64,000 nt of DNA from Allosaccharopolyspora coralli (GTDB taxonomy: Bacteria > Actinomycetota > Actinomycetes > Mycobacteriales > Pseudonocardiaceae): assembly GCF_009664835.1 (NCBI RefSeq), contig NZ_CP045929.1:3658001-3722000 (forward strand), in the 5' to 3' direction. The notes under the pieces were generated by a model that saw only the letters and a list, made by a program, of their open reading frames with translations, was not told the origin of the DNA and made no database searches. Below are positions 37,348-46,793 of this stretch, one piece after another (within the stretch, counting starts at the first letter, position 1; each line of letters starts with the position of its first letter). The translations under genes were made by a program, and so were the position numbers.

Positions 37348-38380
37348 GTTTCGTCCGAAGCCGCAGCACAGCCCGGGTGTGCAACTGACACACCCGGGAC
37401 TCGGTCACCCCGAGGACCTTGCCGATCTCGGCGAGGGTCAGGTTCTCGAAGTAGTACAGCGTGACCACCACGCGGTCGCGGTCGCTGAGCCGTTCCACGG
37501 CTTCGGCGAGCTGTCGTCTGCTGTCCCGGTCGACCAGTGCCGCCACCGGGTCCTCCGCCCGATCGTCGGGCAGTGTCTCGGCCAGCGACGCGGTGCCCCG
37601 GCCCGCGCCGATCAGATCGTCCAGGGCGACGACACTGGTCATGTTGAGCTGCGCGAGCAGGTCGCGCAGGTCTTCCTGGTTCATCTCGAGTTCGTCGGCC
37701 AGCTCGCAGTCGGTGGCCGTGCGCTGCAGCTTCGCCTCGAGTCGTTCCAGCGCCCGCTCGACGTCCCTGGCGCGGCTGCGCACCGAACGCGGCACCCAGT
37801 CCTGCGCGCGGAGGTCGTCGAGGATCGCGCCACGGATTCGTTGCATCGCGTACGTCTCGAACTTCAGACCCCGTTCGGGCTCGAACTTCTCGATCGCGTC
37901 CACCAGGCCGAAGATCCCCGACTGGATGAGATCGGAGATCTCCACGTGCGCGGGCAGGCCCGTCCCGACCCGGCCGGCGACGTACTTGACCAGTGGCGCG
38001 TAGTGCAGGACCAGTCGATCGCGTAGCTCCTGCTCCCGCGTGCTGCCGAACGCCTGCCACAGCGCGACGATCCCCGCCTCGACCTCGTCGGCACTGCGTG
38101 GGTCCGGTTCCCGCTGACCATCCTCGACGGCGAGGCTCGCGAGCCCCGCCTGGCCGCTCGGTGTGTCGCTGCCCGCGTCCTGATCGTCAGCGGCCTGGGC
38201 ACCCCTGAGCCGATCACCAGCGGTCCGCTGACCGCCCCGGTCACCACGCGCCTGATCACCACTGTCCCGATGGCCGTCGGTCGAGGTACGAGCGCCGCGA
38301 CGCACGTGGGCGCCCGGCCTCGCGGTCGCCGCACGGGCGCCGCCCCCGGCGTCGTCAGGTACGGGGGTGGGTTCGGTCAT
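37328..38380 (-). CDS. whiG: RNA polymerase sigma factor of the FliA/WhiG group
   Basis: A 350-residue sigma-28-type factor. Residues of about 100-175 carry region 2 ([48 protein letters not shown]); region 3 lies at 180-240 and region 4 at the end ([20 protein letters not shown]). The first 95 residues are a Gly/Ala/Asp/Arg-rich extension absent from most WhiG proteins. WhiG controls sporulation in Streptomyces and FliA controls motility elsewhere; the position beside rpsB, xerC and dprA is that of streptomycete whiG. The symbol is given by synteny and is tentative. It overlaps xerC by 26 bp. Confidence 0.85.
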   Translation of the reverse strand: MTEPTPVPDDAGGGARAATARPGAHVRRGARTSTDGHRDSGDQARGDRGGQRTAGDRLRGAQAADDQDAGSDTPSGQAGLASLAVEDGQREPDPRSADEVEAGIVALWQAFGSTREQELRDRLVLHYAPLVKYVAGRVGTGLPAHVEISDLIQSGIFGLVDAIEKFEPERGLKFETYAMQRIRGAILDDLRAQDWVPRSVRSRARDVERALERLEAKLQRTATDCELADELEMNQEDLRDLLAQLNMTSVVALDDLIGAGRGTASLAETLPDDRAEDPVAALVDRDSRRQLAEAVERLSDRDRVVVTLYYFENLTLAEIGKVLGVTESRVCQLHTRAVLRLRTKLTEQAT

Positions 38381-39323
38381 GGATCGCCTTCAGCCGTTCG
38401 ACGGTGACGTGGGTGTAGAGCTGGGTCGTCGCGAGCGTAGCGTGACCGAGCAACTCCTGAACGCTACGGAGGTCGGCTCCCCCCTCGAGCAGATGGGTGG
38501 CGGCCGAGTGCCGTAAGCCGTGCGGGCCGGTGTCCGCGGCCCCCTCGACGGCGCCGATCGCATCGTGCACAACGCGGCGTACCGCACGCGGATCGAGGCG
38601 CCCGCCCCGCTTCCCCAGGAACAACGCCGGCCCGGACCGGGCGGTGAGCAACGCTGGCCGACCGGACGACAGCCAGCGCCCGAGCGCCCGAGCGCCGGGC
38701 GCGCCGAAGGGCACGGCGCGTTCCTTGTCACCCTTGCCGACGACGCGGACCAGCCGGTGATCGTCGTCGATGTCATCGAGGTCGAGGCCGCAGAGCTCAG
38801 AGACCCGGAGCCCGGTCGCGTACAGCATCTCGAGCACGGCGTGATCGCGCAGTGCCACCGGGTCGGCTTCCTCGGTTGCGGACTCCGAGCAGCTCATTAC
38901 GGAGGCCGCCTGCTCCACACGGAGCACGGTGGGCAGCGTCCGAGGTTTCGACGGCGCCGCCAGTCGCGGTCCCGGGTCCACCGTCAGCAACTCGTGCCGC
39001 GTCGCCCAGGCTGTGAACGTCCGCGCGGCGGCGGCCCGCCTGGCCAGAGTTGTCCGTCCCGCACCTACCTCGTGCATCCGGGCGAGCCAATCCCGAAGCA
39101 CCCCGAGGTCCAGCCTGCCGAGCGAACTCGCCCCACGACGCCCGTGGAGGTGGTCGAGCAACGAGACCACATCGCCGACATAGGCACGAACGGTGTGCGT
39201 CGACAGCCCTCGTTCGACGGACAGATGACGCTCGAAGCGATCGACCGCCGCGCCCAGTTCCTCGGGCAGACAGCGGCGTGCGGCGCGCAGGTCCGGCCGT
39301 TCGGGGCGGTCGGTTCGGGGCAT
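38355..39323 (-). CDS. xerC: Tyrosine recombinase XerC
   Basis: Chromosome-dimer resolution recombinase, 322 residues. Catalytic residues are Arg173 (TGLRVSE), Lys197 (VGKGDKER), His268 and Arg271 (HGLRHSAAT), His294 (LGHAT) and the nucleophile Tyr303 (QLYTHV). The N-terminal SAM-like core-binding domain covers about 20-115. ATG 39323 was preferred to a TTG at 39359. Its 3' end runs 26 bp into the sigma-factor gene. It is a housekeeping Xer by context, not a mobile integrase. Confidence 0.92.
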   Translation of the reverse strand: MPRTDRPERPDLRAARRCLPEELGAAVDRFERHLSVERGLSTHTVRAYVGDVVSLLDHLHGRRGASSLGRLDLGVLRDWLARMHEVGAGRTTLARRAAAARTFTAWATRHELLTVDPGPRLAAPSKPRTLPTVLRVEQAASVMSCSESATEEADPVALRDHAVLEMLYATGLRVSELCGLDLDDIDDDHRLVRVVGKGDKERAVPFGAPGARALGRWLSSGRPALLTARSGPALFLGKRGGRLDPRAVRRVVHDAIGAVEGAADTGPHGLRHSAATHLLEGGADLRSVQELLGHATLATTQLYTHVTVERLKAIHDRTHPRT

Positions 39324-39375
39324 GCCCCGACGTTGCTCCTCGCGCAGTGGCGAGGTCAAGACCGCTCACTGCTGC

Positions 39376-39401
39376 CGCAGGCGGAGCGGCCTCCGTCTGC
39401 G
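39376..39401. terminator. Hairpin in the dprA-xerC gap
   Basis: CGCAGGCGGAG (39376-39386) and CTCCGTCTGCG (39391-39401) pair over 11 bp with one wobble and a 4-base loop. It lies 36 bp past the dprA stop and may act as a terminator or processing site. There is no T-run. Confidence 0.5.
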
Positions 39402-39436
39402 CGAGGTTCGTAGAGAGGCCGCGCAGCAAGGCACGA

Positions 39437-40591
39437 TCAGGAGACACGGGACCACCCTTCATCCCCGCGGCGCGCGAGTCCTGCGAACTCGAGCTCCGGC
39501 AGCACCGCGCGAACCTTGCCCGGCGGCAGTCCGGTCGACACGGCCAGCTGCTCCGCACTCGCTCCGTCCCACAACGCCTCGTGCACCCGTCGCGCGTACG
39601 AGCCGACCTCGTCTGTGACACGTTTCGGTGAACCTTGTTCCGGCGGAGCCGAGCCCATCGGGTTGATCAACTCCAGGACGTCGTCCGGCCTTGTCACCAG
39701 GACCGCCTTGCCTGACCGGATCATCGCGTGACACCCGACGGAGGACGCCGACGTGACCGGGCCCGGGGCGGCCATGACCGGACGTCCCAACGATTCCGCC
39801 GTCGACGCCGTGTTCCCGGCACCACTACGGGCGCCTGCCTCGACAACGACCGTTCCCGCGCCCGCACCGGCGATGAGGCGGTTGCGGACGAGGAACCTGT
39901 GTTTACGGGGCATCGTGGCCGGTGGGTACTCGCTGAGGACGAGACCGCGTTCGGCGACCGTGGCCAAGAGCCGGGCGTGGCCTGCGGGGTAGTCGACGTC
40001 CGCCCCGGATGCCACGAACGCGACCGTCACCCCGTGGGCCTCGTCGGTACCGGATCCGCGCGCCGCGAGTGCGCCTCGATGAGCGGCACCATCGATGCCG
40101 TACGCCGCCCCGGACACGACCGTCACCCCCGCCGAGACGAGCCCGTGGGCCCACTCGGCGGACACATGTTCGCCGTATCCGGACGCCGCCCTGGCACCCA
40201 CGATCGCGCACGAACGGTCGAGCGCGCGCGCCAGCGACCTGCTTCCCCGAGTCCACAGCGCGAGCGGCGGTGCGACCCCGGCCAGTCCGATCGCGGTGGC
40301 CTCCTCGAAGCATCCGAACCGCTCGGTCGGCCAGTCGCCCGCGTGCTCCGGCGTAAGCAGGCGGAGACCCGCTCGTCGTGCCGACTCGAGCAACGCGGAA
40401 CCGGACACCTCGCCCCGCCGAGCCTGCACCTCGTCCTCGACGTCCCGCGGAACATCGCCCGCGACGACCCGGGCGGCGGCCTCCACCGGACCGTGTGCGG
40501 ACACGAATCCGCAGACAGCGGGCGCCGGTGGTTCCGCAACTGCCGACAGATACGCGCGAGCCACGAGCACCTCCTCGTCAGGCGTCGTCAT
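39437..40591 (-). CDS. dprA: DNA-processing protein DprA
   Basis: A 384-residue Rossmann-fold protein that loads RecA on incoming single-stranded DNA. Core motifs are AIVGARAASGYGE, VVSGAAYGIDGAAHRGAL (key SGAAYGID) and SEYPPATMPRKHRFLVRNRLIAG (key RKHRFLVRNR). The C-terminal 60 residues form a winged-helix (GLPPGKVRAVLPELEFAGL). ATG 40591 overlaps the comM stop (ATGA). Confidence 0.95.
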   Translation of the reverse strand: MTTPDEEVLVARAYLSAVAEPPAPAVCGFVSAHGPVEAAARVVAGDVPRDVEDEVQARRGEVSGSALLESARRAGLRLLTPEHAGDWPTERFGCFEEATAIGLAGVAPPLALWTRGSRSLARALDRSCAIVGARAASGYGEHVSAEWAHGLVSAGVTVVSGAAYGIDGAAHRGALAARGSGTDEAHGVTVAFVASGADVDYPAGHARLLATVAERGLVLSEYPPATMPRKHRFLVRNRLIAGAGAGTVVVEAGARSGAGNTASTAESLGRPVMAAPGPVTSASSVGCHAMIRSGKAVLVTRPDDVLELINPMGSAPPEQGSPKRVTDEVGSYARRVHEALWDGASAEQLAVSTGLPPGKVRAVLPELEFAGLARRGDEGWSRVS

Positions 40592-42114
40592 GCGGACCTC
40601 CGATCACGGAATTCGAGCGCCGCCGCGACGTGATCCGCCCCCGGACGAGGTCTCCGATCCAGGTCGGCGAGCGTCCAGGCCACTCGCAGACACCGATCCG
40701 CACCACGAGCGGTCACCGCGCCCACCTCGACACCACGGTCCAGCAACGCGGTCGCCTCGGCCGGAAGGGCGAACTGCCGCCGCAGCACCGGCCCTGGCAC
40801 ATCGGCATTGGTCTGCCAGCCGAAGTCCGACCAGCGCTCGATCGCCGTTGCACGCGCATGCGCCACCCGCTCCCGAACGATCTCGCTCGATTCCGGCTCG
40901 GTCCCCGGCAGCATCGTCATCGACGTGATCGGGCGCATCCGCACCCGCAGATCCACTCGGTCGACCAACGGTCCGGACAGCTTGCCCAGATAGCGTCGGC
41001 GGGCCTGCGGCGCGCAATGACAGTCGACGTCACGCACCGGCGCGCACGGGCAGGGATTCGTCGCCAGAACGAGTTGGAACCGCGCCGGATACCGCAACGT
41101 TCCGTCCCTGCGGGACAGCCGTATCTCCCCCTCTTCCAAGGCCGTGCGCAACGCTTCGAGGCGTTTCGCGCCGAACTCACATGCCTCGTCCAACAGCAGG
41201 ATGCCCCGGTGAGCGGTGCTGACCGCCCCGGGCCTGGCGAGTCCGGCACCACCCCCGAGCAAACCCGGCAGCGAGGTCGAGTGATGGGGAGCGACGAACG
41301 GGGGTTCGGCGATGAGCGGTGACCCGGTGGGCAGCAACCCACCGATGGAGTGGATCGACGTGACCTCCAGGGACTCCTGCCGCGTCAACGGCGGCAGGAG
41401 ACCCGCGAGGCGGCGAGCCAGCATCGTCTTGCCCGTGCCCGGCGGACCCGTCATCAGCAGGTGGTGACCACCGGCGGCCGCAACCTCCAGCGCCCATCGG
41501 GCTTCCGGCTGTCCCAACACCTCGGACAGGTCGGGGCGCCGCAAGGCATCGTCGACGTCCCCCGAATCGGGCACGTCCGGATCGGCGTCGAGCTCGCCGA
41601 CTCCCCGTAGCCAGGCGATCACGTCAGCGAGAGACTCCGCGCCGAAGGTCTCGATGCCCTCCACGAGCCGCGCCTCGGCGAGCGACTCAACCGGAACCAC
41701 CGCCCGCGTCATGCCCTCCCGCACGGCGGCGACGAGCCCGGGGAGCACGCCTCGCACCGGCCGGATGCGACCGTCCAACGCGAGCTCACCGAGCAGGACC
41801 GTGCCGTCCAACCGCTCAGGAGGAACCTGTTCGGCTCCCGCGAGAACGGCGCAGGCCAACGCCACGTCGTACGAGGTCCCGGTCTTCGGGAGCGCAGCAG
41901 GCGACAGCGCGAGCGTCACGCACCGTTGCGGCCAGTCCTCACCGCAGTTCTGCACCGCCGAGCGCACCCGGTTCTTCGATTCCTGCAACGCCGCGTCCGG
42001 CAACCCCAGCAGATGCAGGTTCGGGATCCCCCCTTTCCGGACGTCGGCCTCGATCTCGACCACGACACCGTCCACACCGAACAGTGCCACCGCCCAGGTC
42101 CGGTGCAACGCCAT
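40588..42114 (-). CDS. comM: ComM/YifB-family AAA+ Mg-chelatase-like ATPase
   Basis: A 508-residue helicase-like protein that promotes branch migration during natural transformation in other bacteria. The N-terminal Lon-like domain (1-170) has GLPDAALQESKNRVRSA, Walker A GPPGTGKT is at 223-230, Walker B is in ILLLDEACEF, and ATNPCPCA with Cys pairs is typical of YifB. Its ATG (42112-42114) overlaps the yraN stop by one base. An in-frame extension upstream runs antisense and has no ribosome site. Confidence 0.95.
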   Translation of the reverse strand: MALHRTWAVALFGVDGVVVEIEADVRKGGIPNLHLLGLPDAALQESKNRVRSAVQNCGEDWPQRCVTLALSPAALPKTGTSYDVALACAVLAGAEQVPPERLDGTVLLGELALDGRIRPVRGVLPGLVAAVREGMTRAVVPVESLAEARLVEGIETFGAESLADVIAWLRGVGELDADPDVPDSGDVDDALRRPDLSEVLGQPEARWALEVAAAGGHHLLMTGPPGTGKTMLARRLAGLLPPLTRQESLEVTSIHSIGGLLPTGSPLIAEPPFVAPHHSTSLPGLLGGGAGLARPGAVSTAHRGILLLDEACEFGAKRLEALRTALEEGEIRLSRRDGTLRYPARFQLVLATNPCPCAPVRDVDCHCAPQARRRYLGKLSGPLVDRVDLRVRMRPITSMTMLPGTEPESSEIVRERVAHARATAIERWSDFGWQTNADVPGPVLRRQFALPAEATALLDRGVEVGAVTARGADRCLRVAWTLADLDRRPRPGADHVAAALEFRDRRSA

Positions 42115-42530
42115 CAGAACGCGCCCTCGACGAGTTCCAACCGCGCCGCACCGTTCGGGGGCCACAACACCGACGCCACGTCGAATCTCACCCGCACTCC
42201 GGTGAGCTGATACCGGCCGAGCCATTCCTTCGCGAGCGCACGCAGCCGCTGTTGTTTGGCCGAGTCCACGGCGTGCACCGGCGATCCGTAATCGTTGCCG
42301 GCGCGGGCCTTCACTTCGCAGAAGGCGAGGACGTCGCCGTCGGTGGCCACGATGTCGATCTCGCCGAGCGGACACCGCCAGTTGCGGCACAACACGACCA
42401 GACCGAGTCGTTCGAGATGCTCGGCGACGAGCCGCTCCGCCTCGCGGCCGAGAGCATGCCGCCCGCTCGTGTCGTCGTCGAGGAGTTCGCCCGGCATCGG
42501 CTCTCGACCGGTCGCGTGTCGTTCCCCCAT
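42114..42530 (-). CDS. YraN/UPF0102 nuclease-like protein
   Basis: A 138-residue protein of the UPF0102 family, related to Holliday-junction resolvase-like nucleases: [17 protein letters not shown], then [17 protein letters not shown] (active-site E-I-D) and FCEVKAR (E-x-K). ATG 42530 has GGAG 8 bases upstream. Coupled to comM by a TGATG overlap. Function unproven; the comM/dprA linkage suggests DNA processing. Confidence 0.92.
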   Translation of the reverse strand: MGERHATGREPMPGELLDDDTSGRHALGREAERLVAEHLERLGLVVLCRNWRCPLGEIDIVATDGDVLAFCEVKARAGNDYGSPVHAVDSAKQQRLRALAKEWLGRYQLTGVRVRFDVASVLWPPNGAARLELVEGAF

Positions 42531-42612
42531 GTATCTCACTCCGTTCAGCGCAGCAGGGCATGGCTCCACGCTGCCCGGAACGCGGCGTCATTCCCAGGCC
42601 ACATCGGCAATC

Positions 42613-42640
42613 TGTGGACAACTAGATCCTCTGTGGACAA
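42613..42640 (-). promoter_or_regulatory. Pair of DnaA-box-like sites upstream of yraN
   Basis: TGTGGACAA, the reverse complement of TTGTCCACA, occurs at 42613-42621 and 42632-42640, again 19 bp apart. It lies in the 290-bp gap between yraN and the DUF2469 gene. The spacing equals that of the pair at 36649/36668. Confidence 0.6.
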
Positions 42641-42774
42641 CTGGGGCAGTCCGACGTCCGACACGCCGATACGGCTGCAGGGAAAACAAGGGCACGCGGA
42701 GGAATTCTCGACTACTCATCCGGATGCGTTCACCCGCTCGGGAACAACTGCGTCGGACACCACGGACAGCAAAG

Positions 42775-42805
42775 AGGGCGGCCGACGCCGTGCGTCGACC
42801 GCCCT
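42775..42805 (-). terminator. Terminator after the DUF2469 gene
   Basis: AGGGCGG (42775-42781) pairs with CCGCCCT (42799-42805), extended by CGACG/CGTCG across one mismatch, with a 5-base loop and AAAG/TTTC flanks. It starts 16 bp after the DUF2469 stop on the minus strand. Confidence 0.75.
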
Positions 42806-42820
42806 TTCTGCTCACGGGGC

Positions 42821-43144
42821 TCAGGAACCGAACGGTCCCTCGTCCGGTAATCGGAGATCGGGCTTGTCCAACTCCTCCACGTTCACGTCCTTGAAGGTGA
42901 TCACCCGGACGTTCTTGACGAACCGCGTCGGGCGGTACATGTCCCACACCCACGCGTCCGACATCGAGACCTCGAAGTACACCTCGGCATCGGAGTTTCG
43001 CACCTGGACGTCCACCCCGTTCGCGAGGTAGAAGCGCCGCTCGGTCTCCACCACGTACGTGAACTGCCCCACGATGTCGCGGTACTCCTTGTAGAGCTGC
43101 AGCTCCATCTCGGTCTCGTACTTCTCGAGATCCTCGGCGCTCAT
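42821..43144 (-). CDS. DUF2469 conserved actinobacterial protein
   Basis: A 107-residue soluble protein: MSAEDLEKYETEMELQLYKE opens the family, then YVVETERRFYLAN and a DVQVRNSDAEVYFEV core. It is present in nearly all actinobacteria next to rnhB (M. tuberculosis Rv2901c). No catalytic motif is apparent and the function is unknown. It is 21 bp from rnhB and ends at a strong terminator. Confidence 0.92.
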   Translation of the reverse strand: MSAEDLEKYETEMELQLYKEYRDIVGQFTYVVETERRFYLANGVDVQVRNSDAEVYFEVSMSDAWVWDMYRPTRFVKNVRVITFKDVNVEELDKPDLRLPDEGPFGS

Positions 43145-43165
43145 CGGCGTGCAAGCCCTTCCGCT

Positions 43166-43954
43166 TCACTGGTCGGACAGAATCGTCCCGTCCTGGAACT
43201 CACCCTCATCCTCGGACCCATCATTGTCCACCACTGCCGCCTCGGAAGCATCGAACAATCCGGGTTTGCTGGTCACCTCGCGCGGTGAACGCATCCGGTG
43301 CTCCTGGGCAGCCGAAACCACGTTCGCGTAGGACCAGCGGTGGTGCTCGCTCGGCCCGCACGAGGACAGTGCCGCCCCATGACTCCGTGTGCAGTACCCC
43401 TTGTGCTCGTCGAACCGGTACTGCGGCATCCGTTCGTGCAAGTCGAGCATGATCCTGTCGCGGGTCACCTTCGCCAGTACCGAGGCCGCCGACACGCACG
43501 CGGCGACCAGGTCGCCTTTCACCACGGCCACGCTCGGTGCGGGCAGGCCGGCCACCCGGAAACCATCCGTCAACACGTAGCCCGGCTCGCAGCCGAGCAG
43601 CGCCACCGCGCGCCGCATACCCTCCAGGTTGGCGACGTGGACGCCCAGCGCGTCGACTTCCTCCGCAGGCACCACGACCGTCGACCACGTCCGGGCACGA
43701 CGGACGATGACTTCGTAGAGACGGTCGCGCTCGGTCGCACCCAGCACCTTCGAATCGGTCAGGCCGTCGAAACGCTTCGAGTCCGAAGGTCGCAACACAC
43801 ACGCGGCCACGACGAGCGGCCCCGCGCACGCGCCGCGGCCCGCCTCGTCGACTCCCGCGACGGGCCCCAGACCTCGACGATCCAGTGCGCTCTGCAGGGC
43901 CCAACTCCCCGTGCTGCGCCGGATCACCGTCCTTGGTGGCACGGTGTCCGCCAA
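43166..43954 (-). CDS. rnhB: Ribonuclease HII
   Basis: Removes ribonucleotides from RNA-DNA hybrids. [15 protein letters not shown] carries the D-E-A-G-R-G active-site motif (about 36-41), LTDSKVL follows, and [13 protein letters not shown] and [12 protein letters not shown] complete the fold. 262 residues; the last 45 residues (after [13 protein letters not shown]) are an acidic tail beyond the usual catalytic domain. It is 14 bp from lepB. Confidence 0.95.
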   Translation of the reverse strand: MADTVPPRTVIRRSTGSWALQSALDRRGLGPVAGVDEAGRGACAGPLVVAACVLRPSDSKRFDGLTDSKVLGATERDRLYEVIVRRARTWSTVVVPAEEVDALGVHVANLEGMRRAVALLGCEPGYVLTDGFRVAGLPAPSVAVVKGDLVAACVSAASVLAKVTRDRIMLDLHERMPQYRFDEHKGYCTRSHGAALSSCGPSEHHRWSYANVVSAAQEHRMRSPREVTSKPGLFDASEAAVVDNDGSEDEGEFQDGTILSDQ

Positions 43955-43968
43955 CCGTACGGCTGTGG

Positions 43969-44874
43969 TCAGAATTGCTCCCGGGAACGTCGGTCCACCA
44001 CCAGCGTCCGCAGCTTACGTCCCGTCCACACGACCGGGAAAGCGGCAGCGAGGCCGACTCCGAGCGGCGCCCCCGACTGCCAGGCCGGGGCCCCGAGCGC
44101 GACCGCCTGCGGATCCGGTTCCGGAATGCTCTGCCACCGCGTCGGCGGCAGGACGATGACCTGAGCCTTGCCGATCACGTTGTCCACCGGGACGGCGCCG
44201 TTCTCACCGCCGCCACCTTGGTAGCGCGAGTCCGCGGAGTCGTTCCGGTTGTCCCCCATGACCCACAGATGCCCGTCCGGCACCGTGACCGGTTCGAACT
44301 CCTTCTGCTCGGTGCCGCGCCCCTGCTCGTAGAACAAATAGGCGTCCTCGTTCAACGGGTTGCCGTCCACCAGGACCCGATTCTCGGAGTCGCAGCACTC
44401 CACGGTCTGCCCACCGGTGGCGATCACCCGCTTGACGAAGTCCTTCTCGTCCGGGGCGCCCATCCCGATCAGCGAGGCCGCCCCCTGGAAGAACTGGGCG
44501 ACCGGATTCGTCGGCTCGGGAGAGTCGAAGTCGTTCTGGCCCCAGCTGTCCGGGCCGCGGAAGACCACCACGTCGCCCGGCTGCGGGTCGGTGAAGTGAT
44601 AACTCACCTTGTCGACGAGCACCCGGTCGTTGCTGCAGCCGGGGCACCCGTGCAGGGTCTGCTCCATCGACTGCGACGGGATGACGTACACCCGCGCAAG
44701 GAACGCCTGGATCAACACCGTCAGCACGAGCGCGGTGACGATGAGGATCGGGAGCTCGCGCCAGAACGAGCCCTTCTTCTTGCTCTTCCGTCCCCGCTCC
44801 TGTTGCGCGCCCGCGGCGCGTTCACCCTCGGGGGGTTCGTCGTCGTATCCACCGGAGCGCACCACGTCAGCCAC
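43969..44874 (-). CDS. lepB: Signal peptidase I
   Basis: Membrane protease that removes Sec signal peptides. A 301-residue type I enzyme with a basic cytoplasmic N-terminus (residues 29-35 RKSKKKG) and a first helix at 40-60. Catalytic Ser69 is in PSQSMEQTL, general-base Lys148 in DFVKRVIA, and box [12 protein letters not shown] follows. A C-terminal hydrophobic helix at about 262-282 is typical of actinobacterial SPase. ATG 44874 is the first start. Confidence 0.95.
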   Translation of the reverse strand: MADVVRSGGYDDEPPEGERAAGAQQERGRKSKKKGSFWRELPILIVTALVLTVLIQAFLARVYVIPSQSMEQTLHGCPGCSNDRVLVDKVSYHFTDPQPGDVVVFRGPDSWGQNDFDSPEPTNPVAQFFQGAASLIGMGAPDEKDFVKRVIATGGQTVECCDSENRVLVDGNPLNEDAYLFYEQGRGTEQKEFEPVTVPDGHLWVMGDNRNDSADSRYQGGGGENGAVPVDNVIGKAQVIVLPPTRWQSIPEPDPQAVALGAPAWQSGAPLGVGLAAAFPVVWTGRKLRTLVVDRRSREQF

Positions 44875-45058
44875 GCGGCCAGGCTACTGGAACGGCTGAT
44901 CCCGTCCTCGGGCTCCCCCGGCACGTCGGCCGCCTCGCAGCCGGTGGTTGACCGCGTGACGAGGGCTTTCTCGCGACCACGCACCGACGAGCCCGCGCCG
45001 CCGCCGGGCGCAGTCAGCGGGTTCACCCGAAAGAGCCGGACGATTCTCCGCACAGCAA

Positions 45059-45086
45059 AGGACCCGGGGCCGAAACCCCGGGTCCT
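45059..45086 (-). terminator. Strong terminator after rplS
   Basis: AGGACCCGGGG (45059-45069), loop CCGAAA, and CCCCGGGTCCT (45076-45086) form a perfect 11-bp stem, 20 bp past the rplS stop. On the minus strand it is followed by CTTTGCTGT. Confidence 0.85.
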
Positions 45087-45106
45087 CCGCGATGTGTCGT
45101 ACGAGA

Positions 45107-45463
45107 TCAGGAAGCGGCGGGCTCGCGCTTCTCCTTGATCTTCGCGGCCTTGCCCCGCAGCTCACGCAGGTAGTACAGCTTCGCTCGCCGCACCTCGCCG
45201 CGCGTGGCGACCTCGATCTTGGCGATGTTCGGGCTGTGCACCGGGAAGGTGCGCTCCACGCCGACACCGAAGGAGATCTTGCGGACGGTGAAGGTCTCCC
45301 GGAGGCCACCGCCCTGCCTGCGGATGACCACACCCTGGAAGACCTGGTTCCGCTCACGCGAACCCTCGATGACGCGGACGTGGACCTTCAGCGTGTCGCC
45401 AGGCCGGAAGGCGGGGATGTCGGAACGCAGCGACTGGGCGTCCAGAGCGTCCAGGGTGTTCAT
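45107..45463 (-). CDS. rplS: 50S ribosomal protein L19
   Basis: A 118-residue L19 with [16 protein letters not shown] and the conserved [16 protein letters not shown] tail. ATG 45463 gives the normal N-terminus. Transcribed from its own promoter region: a TCTGGCACACT element lies 134 bp upstream, and a similar one precedes rpsP at the same distance. Confidence 0.97.
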   Translation of the reverse strand: MNTLDALDAQSLRSDIPAFRPGDTLKVHVRVIEGSRERNQVFQGVVIRRQGGGLRETFTVRKISFGVGVERTFPVHSPNIAKIEVATRGEVRRAKLYYLRELRGKAAKIKEKREPAAS

Positions 45464-45596
45464 CGGTGGTCCGTCCTCATCCGTGTCGTTGATCCCCCGC
45501 GCGGTCGCTCGCCGGTCTACCGTCACGAGCCGGTCACCGCTGGTCTCGGGGTGAGCTTTCATGCGCGCCGGAGGTCCCGGCTGCAGCAACCTGTCC

Positions 45597-45607
45597 AGTG
45601 TGCCAGA
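45597..45607 (-). promoter_or_regulatory. Promoter-like element upstream of rplS
   Basis: On the minus strand TCTGGCACACT, centred 139 bp before the rplS start. TCTGGCACA occurs twice upstream of rpsP (48186-48221) at a matching distance. CACACT could be the -10 hexamer, with TTGAAC 19 bp upstream as a weak -35. Inferred from recurrence. Confidence 0.45.
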
Positions 45608-45655
45608 CGGGGTTCCCGTCCGTTCAACCGGGCCCACCAGCGACGGAACCGGGCG

Positions 45656-45871
45656 TCAGAGGGCATTTGGGAACTGGCTTGTGTGCCCGTAGGGCACGGT
45701 CATGCGTGCCCAGCCTCGGCAGGGTGAGGAGCTCCGTCGTTCCAGTTCGTGCCTCGCAAGGCTGGGGTTCTCGCCGCGTACGTGTGGTACTCAAGAGGAC
45801 CCCAACGCCGCGAGGCGCGAACTGGGGCGGCGGTACCAGACCACCTCCCCAAGTTCCCAAATGCGCTCTCA
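45656..45871. repeat. Long imperfect palindrome between rplS and trmD
   Basis: Left arm pieces 45656-45677 and 45742-45757 are nearly complementary to right arm pieces 45849-45871 and 45811-45826; the centre is near GTACGTGTGGTAC (45778-45790). The longer left arm holds an extra GTGCCC/GGGCAC hairpin (45683-45697). The right arm is about 80% identical to 46727-46793 downstream of rimM. It fills most of the 405-bp gap and ends on the trmD stop codon. No protein gene is supported inside it. Confidence 0.75.
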
Positions 45872-46660
45872 GGACGTCCCCGGCCCACCTTGGGGCCGCT
45901 CTGCGCCCGCCTGCTCGCCGAGGGCATCCAGCGCCTCCCGATCCTTGCGGTCCAGCGCACCCTCGGGCAGAGCATCGAGAAGCTCCGGACGACGACGCCA
46001 CGTGCGTTCCAGCGCCTTGTCCCGGCGCCAGCGCGCGATCGCCCCGTGGTTGCCGGAACGCAGCACATCGGGAACGGGTCGGCCCCGCCACACCTCCGGG
46101 CGCGTGTAGCTCGGCCCCTCCAGCAGGCCGTCCGAGAAAGAGTCCTGCTGAGCCGAGGCCGGATTGCCGAGCACCCCCGGCAACAACCGCACCACGGACT
46201 CCACCATCGCGAGTACCGCCACCTCGCCGCCGACCAGCACGTAATCACCGATCGAGACCTCGTCGACCGGCATTCGCTCCGACGCCTCGTCGACAACCCG
46301 CTGGTCGATGCCTTCGTAACGACCACAGGCGAAGACCAGCCACGGCTCACGCGACCACTCGTGCGCGAGATCCTGGGTGAACGGGCGGCCGGCGGGAGTC
46401 GGCACGACCAGCCGGGGGGAAGTCTCGGCCGCCGGCGGGCACACCGCATCGAGTGCCTCGCCCCACACGTCCGGCTTCATGACCATACCCGGCCCACCGC
46501 CGTACGGACTGTCGTCGACCGTCTTGTGCACGTCATGGGTCCAGGTCCGTAGATCGTGCACGCCGACGGAGATCCGTTCCCGCTCGACGGCCTTGCCGAG
46601 CAGTGCCTCACGCAGCGGGTTGAGGTAGTCGGGGAAGATCGTGATCACGTCGATGCGCAT
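45869..46660 (-). CDS. trmD: tRNA (guanine-N1)-methyltransferase
   Basis: Makes m1G37 in tRNAs reading CNN codons. 263 residues with [49 protein letters not shown] (the SPOUT trefoil knot) and [14 protein letters not shown] 46660 begins the conserved N-terminus. Its stop codon lies at the edge of a repeat copy, so the last few codons may derive from that element. It is 127 bp from rimM, with a second repeat copy between them. Confidence 0.96.
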   Translation of the reverse strand: MRIDVITIFPDYLNPLREALLGKAVERERISVGVHDLRTWTHDVHKTVDDSPYGGGPGMVMKPDVWGEALDAVCPPAAETSPRLVVPTPAGRPFTQDLAHEWSREPWLVFACGRYEGIDQRVVDEASERMPVDEVSIGDYVLVGGEVAVLAMVESVVRLLPGVLGNPASAQQDSFSDGLLEGPSYTRPEVWRGRPVPDVLRSGNHGAIARWRRDKALERTWRRRPELLDALPEGALDRKDREALDALGEQAGAERPQGGPGTS

Positions 46661-46726
46661 CGCATCCCCTTCGTTGCTCGGGACTGGTGCCCGGCCGACG
46701 ACCGCCGGCCTCGGAGTGCAATCGCG

Positions 46727-46793
46727 CCGCGAGGCACGAACTCGGGCGGCGTACCGGACCACCCAACCCCGTTCCAAACTGCCGTCTCAGAGG
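46727..46793. repeat. Repeat copy downstream of rimM related to the rplS-trmD palindrome
   Basis: About 80% identical over 67 bp to 45807-45873, in the same orientation. Shared blocks include GCCGCGAGGC, CGAACT and GACCACC. Both copies end at the stop codon of the gene upstream on the minus strand (rimM here, trmD there). Confidence 0.75.

Noticed and set aside
38355-39323. xerC considered as a phage or integron integrase
   Set aside because: It has housekeeping context (dprA, sigma factor, rpsB) with no phage genes or attachment repeats.
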